NCBI GenBank assembly: GCA_034509755.1
Contig: CM067550.1
Span: 6,193,001-6,257,000 of the forward strand
Length of the DNA stretch: 64,000 bases
Direction: 5' to 3'
Source: Anisodus tanguticus
Taxonomy: Eukaryota; Streptophyta; Magnoliopsida; Solanales; Solanaceae
A model generated the notes under the pieces. The model saw only the letters and a program-made list of their open reading frames with translations. It ran no database searches and was not told the DNA's origin. Positions 55,589-64,000 of the stretch are shown in pieces. Made by a program: the position numbers and the translations under genes. The first letter of the stretch is position 1. The number at the start of each line of letters is the position of its first letter.

Positions 55589-56935
55589 ACCCCAAATGCC
55601 AAACCTCAAACCCTAACACCCAACACCAAACCCCAAATTACATAAATCTAAGGGACTATGGGTAGGTATACCATAAATTGACCGTCGTCAATAGCTAACA
55701 ATTATCATTTAGGCTCGACTTCATGTGTTATGTATAGACCAAGGAAAATATTTGTCTAAAAAGCTATAAATAAATAAAATAAAATAAATAAAAGAATATG
55801 TCATTATTTAATCATTATAATTACACTTTAATACATCATATGAGAGTCCCCATCCATTGAATACATGATCAAAAGAGTTTTAGGACAAGTAATGATACTT
55901 AAAAGGCCAATATTTGTCTAAAAAGCTATAAATAAAAAAAATAAAAAAAATGAAAAATTAATACTATTTAAATATTATAATAACACTTTAATACATAATA
56001 TGATAGTCCCCATCGATTGAACACATGATTAAAAAATTTTAGGACAAGTAATGATACCTAATATTTGTCTAAAAATGTCATAAATAAAATAAATAAAATA
56101 AATAAAAGACTTATACTATTTAAGAATTCTAATAACACTTTAATATATCATATGATAGTCCTCATTCATTAGGCACATGATCCAAAGAGTTTAAGCACAA
56201 GTGATGGTTGTCCTTAGAACAAAGTTGTGCTTTGACAACAATAACTTCTTGTCACTAATTGAATACTAGTGTTATAATTATCATTACTTGTTCTAAAACT
56301 CTTTTGATCATGTGTTCAATGAATGGGACCCTCATATGATGTATTAGAGTGTTATTATAATGTTTAATAGTATCAAGTCTTTTTATTTATTTTATTTTAA
56401 TTATTTATGACCTTTTTAGATAAATATTGGTCTTTTAAGTACCATTAATTGTCCTTAAACTCTTTTGATCATGTATTCAATGGATGTGGACTCTCATATG
56501 ATGTATTAAAGTATTATTATAATGTTTAAATAGTATCAAATCTTTTTATTTATTTAATTTAATTTATTTATGGCCTTTTTAGACAAATATTGACCTTTTA
56601 AGTATCATTACTTATCCTAAAACTCTTTTGATCATGTATTCAATGGATGAAGACTCTCATATAATGTATTAAAGTGTTATTATAATGATTAAATAGTGGC
56701 ATGTCCTTTTATTTATTTATTTATTTATTTATTTATAGCTTTTTAGATAAATATTGTCCTTGGTCTATACAAAACATGTGGATAATTATTGACCATGCGT
56801 GAAGTCGAACCTAAATGATAATTGTTAGCTTTTGACGATGGTCGGTTTATGGTATACCTATCTATGGTCCTTAGATTTGTGCAATTTGGTGTTGTGGTTT
56901 ATGGTTTCATTTTTAATTTTTTTCTTGTTCATTAC
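55589..56935. repeat. Large imperfect palindrome (foldback) with tandem-repeat arms
   Basis: The left arm (about 55589-56225) and right arm (about 56270-56935) are inverted copies. Matching landmarks: AGGTATACCATAAATTGACC (55660) against the complement at about 56840-56860; TAGCTAACAATTATCATTTAGG (55692) against about 56805-56828; TTGAATACATGATCAAAAGAGTTTTAGG (55857) against about 56614-56641. Each arm holds three direct repeats of about 150-165 bp, starting at TTTGTCTAAAAA (55751, 55913, 56063), with counterparts near 56425, 56588 and 56755. The spacer is about 45-60 bp. No ORF. Confidence 0.9.
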
Positions 56936-57128
56936 ACTCTTCGTCATCACTATCAGGATCTTCTTGTGCTCATAGAAATCTAATTCCAACATTTTGGGGT
57001 CTCATCCAATTCACCCATGTAATCACCACATACTATAATATATTTTGCAATCGACACCATAATAAATATATGATTGACTATGGCTACGGTCTATGACTGC
57101 AATGGATGCTATAATAAGTCGTTTAGGA
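56936..57128. other. Spacer right of the foldback
   Basis: No recognisable feature. Confidence 0.4.
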
Positions 57129-57450
57129 TGATTTTTAGATGAAAATCCAAATTTTTTTGCCAAAAACGGGATCTGAAAAGTGGAGAAATCAGAATCTTTT
57201 GAAGGGAAATATTTAATTATTTATTTATTTTTGGGGTAATTAAAATGAAGGAAAATATTATTTTTTATTTGTTATTTCAGGTAAATATTTGGGGAACAAT
57301 TTTTTGATGAAAAACCAAAAATTTTGCCGGAAACGGGATCTGAAAATTGAAAAAATCAGGAGTTTTTGAAGGGAAATATTTAGTTATTTTTTTGGAGTAA
57401 TTAAAATGAAAGTAAATATTCTATTTTTTATTAATATTTTCGGGTAATTA
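57129..57450. repeat. Two diverged tandem units, about 168 bp
   Basis: GATGAAAATCCAAATTTTTT (57138) and GATGAAAAACCAAAAATTTT (57306) start the two units. Both continue through ACGGGATCTGAAAA, TTTTGAAGGGAAATATTTA and GTAATTAAAATGAA. The copies differ at many positions, so the duplication is old. Confidence 0.85.
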
Positions 57451-58478
57451 AATGATTGAGGTTAGGGACCAAAGTGTAGTTTTCGAATTTTTGGGATTAG
57501 ATTTGTACACAGCAAAATCTGACATTGATGACGTCATAAATAGAAGTCATCCACCTAATTTTCTGAAACTTGAGACCTTTTACTTAAATAAATTTCTAGA
57601 TAGGCCTTCTATGCAAAAGCCCCCAAGTTACTCCATCACAAGACTCTTGCTCCCACAACACTGGAAAAAAAAACACAAAAGTTTCACATGAAAATCGGGT
57701 TGTTCAAATGAAATTTCTCACATTTCAATATTGGTGCAAATGATTCAAGTGCACCTGAGTTTGTTTTAGTATTAGAATGTGGATGTGAAGCCCTTACATC
57801 GCAATTTGTATCTGAGAAGGATTATAAGTGATTGATGTAATTCAACTTGTAGTGCAATTGTTATTGTCTATAGTTCAATTTAGGCTGATTTGAGACATGA
57901 CTACAATTAATTTGAGTAGGAGGATAGAAACTTGGTCGTTAGAGGTCTAGCCTATCTTAATAACAATAAGGATCGATTTTATCTCAATTATTAACAGAGG
58001 ACAATTTTGAACTTCTTTGCAATGTTTAAACTTAATCAATGTCCTATTTAACTAATGCTATATTTGACTTTCATTTAATCAAATTGTTATAAGAAACTTT
58101 GAGTAAGAAAAAGAAGAGTCATGGAGCTAAATTACTGATTAACCCTTACTGCTTTTGTTAAAGAAATAGGAAGAAAACGAGAAAAAGAATGGAGTAGTGA
58201 TATGGTGAGAAGAAGCATATTTAAGATTTAAATTTGATATATTTAATCTTTAAAAACTTTGACTAATATATTTATATTACTTTAAAATTTTAGATTAAAG
58301 GTTTAATATATATTGAAAGTTAGTGAATTTTCTTATCCTCCATTGTCTCATTAAGTGCTCTTCATTTCTATTATTCTGAAATCACATATGTTTATATATG
58401 TTCTTGTAAAAAATGATACGTTCAATTGAACACATTAAAGTCATACTTCGTCGATCTCTAATTGTGGGAATACTAGAA
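57451..58478. other. Intergenic DNA, no supported gene
   Basis: A 79-codon open frame at 57452-57691 shows no domain I recognise and has no supporting signals. The rest is AT-rich. Confidence 0.45.
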
Positions 58479-58483
58479 TTTCT

Positions 58484-59737
58484 TGTTGTTGGCTTTCTAT
58501 TGTAAAGCAGTACGAGAAGTAAATAATTATTACAAGTGTTCGAAAGGATAAACAAATAGTCAATCTTCAGAACTGCCGCAAAGTTGTTGAGTCTTGAATC
58601 TTGATAACCTGAAATCAAGAAACACTAAATCTGGATGGTTACAACTGTGTGTTGAGTCGAGTGATTGCACTCTGTCCTTAAGACAAGATTGCCCCGTATA
58701 TATGCTTTTACGTTAGCAGGCAATAGTCTCCCAAGATAAAACAACACTTTAATCTCAACACTACAAAGCAAATGGGTTGAGCCTGACGAAGAAAACAAAT
58801 ACGAATCGACTTGCTGAAGAAATGGAAAAGGAAGGAAGAGTTTCTGTTTTCGTCCAACGTTATTGGACTGACTTTCTCTTCTGTTTTGTCTATGTGTATA
58901 TAATGTGTCTCTGTTGTGTATATGCGTGTGTTTGCTCATTGTTTTTCGTCATTGTTTTGTGCTATTTTTCATGTTTGTATGTTCAACACAATTGAGCCAA
59001 AAGGCATCAATATATAGCATGGAGGAGGGACTCCTCAACTGCCACAAACATGGCTGTAAATAGTCATTAGGAGGGTTGTTAATGGCATTAGAGAGTGTTG
59101 TTAATGGCCATTTAGAGAGGCTGATTCATGGTCATGAAGGAGGGTTGTTTATGGAGGAGTTAACAGCCAAGTAATGGCTGGTTAATGCTCCAAAGAACAA
59201 CCCAAACGGAAGGCAGAAACTTTCTGCCTTCCGTCATTCCCAAAATCAACTTTCCAGAAACTCTAGGGACCAAACTATAAATATTAAGCAATTTGGGGTC
59301 CAAAAAGATAATATCAAAAAATCCCGTGACCCGAGCCCGAGCCGGACGGGACGGGCGGGAGGTGGCGGCGCGCGTGTGGGCTTAGCCTTGAACCCAAGCA
59401 CATCTAGGTCCTCCCTCCTTTAAACACATGGGATACCCCTTGGGGTCCCAAACCCTTTACCACATTAGAGACTTATAAAGAGAGCAATTCTTCCTTTTCC
59501 CACCGATGTGGTAGATTTGTCCCACACCATATTTCCATGCCTCAAACACCTTACTTCGTGGACCAATATCTCTTTCATTTCTCAACGAAGTTTGACGATT
59601 CTTGGCCCTACGGTCATCTACTCACTTAGTAGAATATGCATGTGAGAAGAGACAAAGCCTCTAACATGCGGAACACTAGTGTTTAATTCATTAAATATGG
59701 GTGGACGCACCTCCCCGCCAAAAGCAAATTTCCAACA
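58484..59737 (-). mobile_element. Solo LTR, 1254 bp, TSD TTTCT
   Basis: On the plus strand it starts TGTTGTTGGCTTTC and ends GCAAATTTCCAACA, flanked by TTTCT (58479-58483 and 59738-59742). Same block order as the LTR at 52278-53600, to which it is closest (shared CTTGAATCTTGATAACCTGA, GAAACACTAAATCTGGATGG). GC-rich core with GGACGGGACGGGCGGGAGG at about 59344. Confidence 0.93.
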
Positions 59738-59742
59738 TTTCT

Positions 59743-60740
59743 TTTCTTCTTCTAAAGTTGTAACGAAGCATATTAGACATATCACCCATCATGACACAAG
59801 GAGACCATTAATCATTTTTGTCACCATTGAGATCATATATTAGTAGTTTATTGGTTCCATATATTTGTTTTTTTATCGACACACATGGCAAGCACTGATT
59901 ATAGGTTATGTTGTATATTATATTAACTTAATAATTATTTATAATCCTTTATGTGCTTGTTTTAAATAAGGTTACTTGTTTCATCGTGCAGTATCCATGC
60001 GTGTAGATATTGATTTTCAAATATATATTGGAATAAAGTCATCAATATTTACTAAGATCTAAGTTTTTGGAAGGCTATGTTTGTCGGCCTGCTCTCTATG
60101 GTATACCAAACTACAAATCCTAGACATTCTTTCATATTGTCTGCACATTTTTTTTGACTAGGGATAGCTGCTAATTCTCTTTATTCTTCCATTCCATAGG
60201 CTTCACTTCCCATGCTACCAACTACTCCATATATATTTCTTTTCTTTTTTCAACATGCTACATCGATTATAATATTAGCGGAGCTAGAATATAGTTTATT
60301 GGTTTGATCGAATTCAAATAGTTTTGGTCTAAATTAAATTAAATTTTATTTTTAAAAATTTATTAATTATGTACAAATTATTAATTAATCTAAAATTCAG
60401 TAACGCTTAAGAAAATTTAAAATTTTTAATCCATAAGCGTTAAATCTTGACTCCGCCTCTATACTATATGAGACAATATAAATATGTTTTGATTCTTGAA
60501 AGTGACAAACCACCTCCTTCATATTCTTTGTCGACATTTATATTCTGTTTTTTCATAGTCTAAATGATTTTCAACCCCCCCCCCCCAACTCTATAAGTCT
60601 ATATTCTTTCAGAATTTCTCCTCTTCTATCCAGTCAAAGATAACTGTCAAGGTCAAGAGTATATACTATATATTAGAGATTTCTGAGTCAAATTAACTCC
60701 AAAATAATTGAGATTTTAAATTGAGCTAAGGGTGGATGAT
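59743..60740. other. Intergenic DNA with a possible MITE
   Basis: 60277-60462 may be a decayed inverted-repeat element (TTAGCGGAGCTAGAAT against the complement of TTGACTCCGCCTCT). A C11 homopolymer lies at about 60576-60586. No gene. Confidence 0.45.
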
Positions 60741-60749
60741 TGGATAGTA

Positions 60750-61029
60750 CTTTATCCGTTCTCTTTTGCTGCTTACTAATTCAAGCATGGAGTATTGATT
60801 TTGTATGCTCCTTACGTAATTAGTATTTTTATTTAGTTATGCATATTAACTATATTTAGAAATTGAAATTTGACTAACAATACTCCAATAAGTTTGAAAA
60901 ATAGTTACTGTATGATAAGAATAAACTAAAAACGCAATATATAAATCTCTCTTAATTTGCTAAAATAGACAAGTACAAAAAAAGCTAAAAAAATATTTGT
61001 ATTGAATTAGTAAAAGGGGACGGCGGGAG
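60750..61029. mobile_element. Stowaway-like MITE (280 bp)
   Basis: The left end CTTTATCCGTTCTCTTTTGC plus TACTAATTCAA pairs with the complement of TTGAATTAGTAAAAGGGGACGGCGGGAG. TA flanks both ends (60748-60749, 61030-61031). Confidence 0.75.
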
Positions 61030-62017
61030 TAATAAGTATTACAATTAAGTAATGTTTCTTCTATGCTTTGGGTATTGTTGTTTCGGAATTATGGATTATT
61101 TTAAGGCTACAATATAGTGTCACGGATCTAGACTTTAGTAGAGTGTAATGGTGTAGTTTACATATTTCATGTAATTTAGAGGCACTTTTGGTACAGTGAG
61201 TATAATCAATGCAACTCGATTAATTTATTGCAAAATGTAGATAGTGGTTGTGTATACATGTTGGTTCATTCAAGAAATCAATTAGAGTATTATTTTTGTT
61301 ATCAGCTATAGTACGTAGTAGGAGTAGAACTAGCTAGTTTTCCTTGCTAAAATGAGGTGAATCATTTCTACCACGCAATTATTATTATCACCATCATCAT
61401 CGTAGTCACCGTAGTAGAAGGAATTATAATAGTTTGCTCGAAAAATGAATGGAAATCAAGTTCGATTATTCAAAGTGAGAGAAAGATACAATAAGAATTC
61501 TAAAGTAGGCACTTTAATCTAGTGGTTCAAATTGAATTAAGTTGTCGAGACCAACATGTCTTGTGTTCAAAACTTCAAATTAGACCAAAAGTTGACCAGT
61601 TGTTGTCATGTTCGTGAGTTAGTATATCTTCTATTGACATTAAGTGTTCCGTAAATATAAATAATATTTTTTTCTTCACTATTTTTAATTTTTAAGATAA
61701 TATATAATGCTAGTATTAATTAGGAATGTTGATGGAAATAGAAAAACCGAATCAAATAGAGAAAAAAGAACATTTCCTTGGTCTGAATTGATTTTGTTAT
61801 TTAATTTAAAACTGACAAAAAATTGTTTAATTTTTCTTTTAGCGAAAAAACTGAAAAATCGAACCAAACTGACTATATAAATATAAATATTTAATTGTCA
61901 AATAAAACCAATAAAGAATAGTTATCATAATTTTATATAACATATTTAATAAAAAAAAATCATGAGTCAATTTGAATCACGTATTGTTCACTTTTTAAAT
62001 AAGCTGAATGTTTAAGC
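61030..62017. other. Intergenic DNA, no gene seen
   Basis: AT-rich. 61512-61590 has TCTAGTGGTTCAAATTG and TCTTGTGTTCAAAACTTC, faintly like Pol III A and B boxes of a SINE head, but with no tail or duplication. Confidence 0.4.
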
Positions 62018-62140
62018 CGAGTGTTTATCGGAAACAACTTCTCCATCCTATAAAGATAGAGGTAAGTTCTGCGTACATTATACCCTCCCTAAATTCCATT
62101 AATTAAAATTACACTGAGTATATTATTATTAGTGTTATTG
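62018..62140 (+). mobile_element. TS-like SINE fragment
   Basis: TTATCGGAAACAACTTCTCC, then GATAGAGGTAAGTTCTGCGT, ACATTATACCCTCCCTAAATTC and AAATTACACTGAGTATATTA follow the TS-type SINE 3' consensus order (compare the AGO10 intron copies). 5'-truncated; the usual TTG tail has decayed to TTATTATTAG. No duplication assigned. Confidence 0.7.
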
Positions 62141-62351
62141 TATTTTAGAATCATTAATAAACTGAGTTAATAAATGGGCTATCAATGACCGGTCCAAATT
62201 TGAGCCTGCGATTTACGTTGGGGACACCAATTAACAATTGACCCAGCTAACAAAATTATAACAAGTTTGAGATTTTCCGCATTTTTCTTTTTCTCCTTCT
62301 TCCTCCGTCTCTTTCTTCCTTCCTTTTCTAGAAAATCCAACACATTACTTA
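62141..62351. other. Short spacer
   Basis: No gene; a CT-rich stretch (TTCTCCTTCTTCCTCCGTCT) lies at about 62290-62320. Confidence 0.4.
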
Positions 62352-62359
62352 ATTATAGG

Positions 62360-62966
62360 TAGATTTGTCAAAACGGGCTGTCCCAGTTCTAAAGGCCACA
62401 GAGTTAAAAGGGTTAGGGCTGGCTGACCCTTTTTAGTTTTTTTTTACTGAAGTCTAACTCAGTCCGAAATAACATCTCTTAAGTGACTTTTTGTACAATT
62501 TGAATACGATTTTTTTGCAGTCTGAAATAGAATTTTCTATCACACCATTCTCTCACGCACATTACAGAAACACATAAATTCAAAAGAACAAATTTAAATT
62601 ACTATCTTTGTTCACTAATTCGAGTCACGTCCAAAAGAAATTAAACATAATATGATTTTTGAGATTAAAAAGTATAACTTTAGTTTCTAATTTATTTCAC
62701 AATAATTAGTACTTTCTTTTTTTTCCTTCATTAATTTTTATCTTCTTATTTAATTTACTAATAATTTTTTTTTAAATTAAATAATTTATTTATTTTTCTG
62801 GCTAAAGAGTTGGCTTCAGCCCAGCCCTTGAGGTCGGCGGGCCAAGAGAGGTTGGGCTTTTGAGCCTCACATCTAAAAGGACCAAAAAAAATCATGGACC
62901 AACCCTACTTAAAAAAAAGGTTGGGTTGGGTTAGCCTCGCGGACCAAACCTATTTTGACAGCTCTA
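62360..62966. mobile_element. Non-autonomous hAT element (607 bp)
   Basis: Flanked by ATTATAGG (62352-62359) and ATTGTAGG (62967-62974), a 7/8 match for the 8-bp hAT duplication. TIRs: TAGATTTGTCAAAACGGG at the left against the complement of CCTATTTTGACAGCTCTA at the right. Subterminal GGGCTGG/GGTTGGGTTGGGTTAGCC motifs are typical of plant hAT elements. No transposase. Confidence 0.88.
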
Positions 62967-63004
62967 ATTGTAGGAAGCCGCCCTTTATCAAAAATTATAT
63001 TATT

Positions 63005-63131
63005 GAGCCTTGACTGAAGTGGTGGGTGAAATTCGGAGATCTACGAAAGAACGCTAAAAGTGAAGGCAGTCCCTACCAACACTGAGGTGCGAAAGCACCG
63101 GGAACGAACATGATTAGATACCCTGGTAGTC
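63005..63131 (+). rRNA. Organelle-type small-subunit rRNA fragment (not a functional gene)
   Basis: GGTGAAATTCGGAGATCTAC, GAAGGCAGTCCC, CACTGAGGTGCGAAAGCACC, GGGAACGAACATGATTAG and ATACCCTGGTAGTCC follow the order of the 690-800 region of bacterial-type 16S rRNA, including the near-universal ATTAGATACCCTGGTAGTCC. The wording differs from the plastid gene at several points (CCCTGG rather than CCCCAG), so a mitochondrial rrn18 origin is more likely, though I cannot confirm it without an alignment. Only about 125 bp is present, in AT-rich nuclear sequence, so it is a transferred fragment. Confidence 0.82.
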
Positions 63132-63222
63132 CATTCATTCTTTTTCTAAAAATTCCAACCCATTACTTATTTTATTTGTAGTTGGATTGATTTAATTGAA
63201 GAAATAATTATAACACTATTGG

Positions 63223-63390
63223 GTTAAACTTGACAAAATTGTATATTAAATTTTGAAGATTGTAGTTGAATATGACCATTGAAAATTATTAGGCTGAGCT
63301 TGATAAAGTGGTATATTAATTTTTGAAGATTCGGGTTGAATATGATCGTTGAAAATTGTTGGGTTTAACTTGATAAAGTATGTATATCAA
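63223..63390. repeat. Tandem repeat, about 68-bp unit, 2.4 copies
   Basis: Units start GGGTTAAACTTGACAAAATT (63222), GGCTGAGCTTGATAAAGTGG (63292) and GGGTTTAACTTGATAAAGTA (63360), each followed by TATATTAA/TATATCAA, TTTGAAGATT, GTTGAATATGA and GTTGAAAATT. Confidence 0.85.
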
Positions 63391-64000
63391 ATTTGGAGTG
63401 ATTTAGAGTTGATTTGGATCATCTTTACACTTCAAGTTTTGGTGATGGACAGTCAGTATTCCAGCCACAAATACTAAAAAGATAGTGACAATCGATCAGA
63501 AATTCTAATTGTCATAATATCTTATTGTTAAGACAAGTCTTGCACAATATCAAATAATAAATCTTGACGACGACTCGTCAGAATTTTGCTCCAGATTCTA
63601 GCAAAAGTATTATTTTTATACTATTTTTAAGGAGGTCTAAACTTAAATGGTGTCACTGAAATATCCTATTTGTGTAAACTCAACTTGATCGGGTTGGAAC
63701 TTAGGCAGATCATATTTTCATAGTCTACTTTTCTACCCTAAAGAGTATGAAAATCCAATACAAAAGGTCAAGGCAACAAAAAAGTAAAAGATAACTACCA
63801 AGTACTATTGTTTAAAGCAATACAATTCATATGTGAATTGCTTCTATTACTTGTCATTCTAGTAAATAGGAAAAGGCAATCCACTTGGAGAACTTAAAAG
63901 CAATATCAAAATCAAAGCCAAAGCTAGGAAGATAGATTTATTCATTCATGAAAAGCTGTTAATATATTACCACTCACTAAAGATCAGAAGAATGCTTTTT
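63391..64000. other. Intergenic DNA to window end, no gene seen
   Basis: AT-rich, no coding frame or repeat boundary recognised. Confidence 0.45.

Noticed and set aside
55600..55630. CAAACCCTAACACCC as an interstitial telomeric repeat
   Set aside because: Only one AAACCCTAA unit is present; the surrounding text is a degenerate C/A-rich run, not a telomere array.
57452..57691. 79-codon plus-strand ORF
   Set aside because: No recognisable domain, no splice-site or neighbour support; length is within chance for AT-rich DNA.
61512..61590. tRNA gene or SINE head from faint A and B box matches
   Set aside because: No cloverleaf could be drawn, and there is no tail or duplication.
63005..63131. 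Functional rRNA gene
   Set aside because: Only about 125 bp of the SSU gene is present, in nuclear AT-rich DNA with no rDNA neighbours.

Overview
This window is plant nuclear DNA from a eudicot. Solanaceae or a close asterid is the best guess, inferred from the ARGONAUTE protein sequence and from Au-like and TS-like SINEs. It holds one intact host gene in a landscape of LTR retrotransposons, SINEs, MITEs and hAT elements. Nothing suggests a bacterial, viral or plasmid origin: the gene has introns, intergenic DNA is AT-rich, and every element class is plant-type.

The only convincing functional gene lies on the minus strand, from 15314 (ATG) to 8623 (stop). It is an AGO10/PINHEAD/ZWILLE-type ARGONAUTE. 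I could follow 21 coding exons with consistent splice phases, totalling 2958 nt and encoding 985 aa with no internal stop. The Asp-Asp-His catalytic triad is present (D709, D795, H935). Two of its introns use GC-AG instead of GT-AG. Its introns, leader and flanks carry SINEs, a TRIM solo LTR, a complete TRIM and Stowaway-like MITEs.

Layout: 1-7769 holds two decayed Ty1/copia copies on the plus strand, separated by a minus-strand piece (2010-4473) of another copia family. 8021-8388 is a complete 368-bp TRIM with target-site duplication (TSD). 8.6-16.9 kb is AGO10. 17.2-18.2 kb holds MITEs and a tandem array. 18277-29190 is a 10.9-kb Ty3/gypsy element of Tat type, with a dual RNase H layout, an antisense ORF at its 3' end, TSD CTCTT and a shortened 5' LTR. 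29816-30433 is a non-autonomous hAT element. 33438-34700 is a copia deletion derivative. 36028-42686 is an LTR retrotransposon on the minus strand with two very similar LTRs, TSD ATAAA and a ruined copia interior. Three solo LTRs of the same family follow (44083-44931, 52278-53600, 58484-59737). 45513-50109 is another copia element on the minus strand whose gag region has been replaced by a TATAC-rich tract. 51751-51945 is an Au-like SINE with a 15-bp TSD. 55.59-56.94 kb is a large imperfect palindrome whose arms are themselves tandem repeats. 62360-62966 is a second hAT element, followed directly by a fragment of organelle-type small-subunit rRNA (about 63005-63131).

The retroelement polyproteins are all broken, so the window's likely biological output is the AGO10 protein, plus possibly small RNAs from the palindrome and the LTRs. 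All coordinates were placed by eye; exon boundaries are supported by reading frame and splice dinucleotides, not by transcripts.
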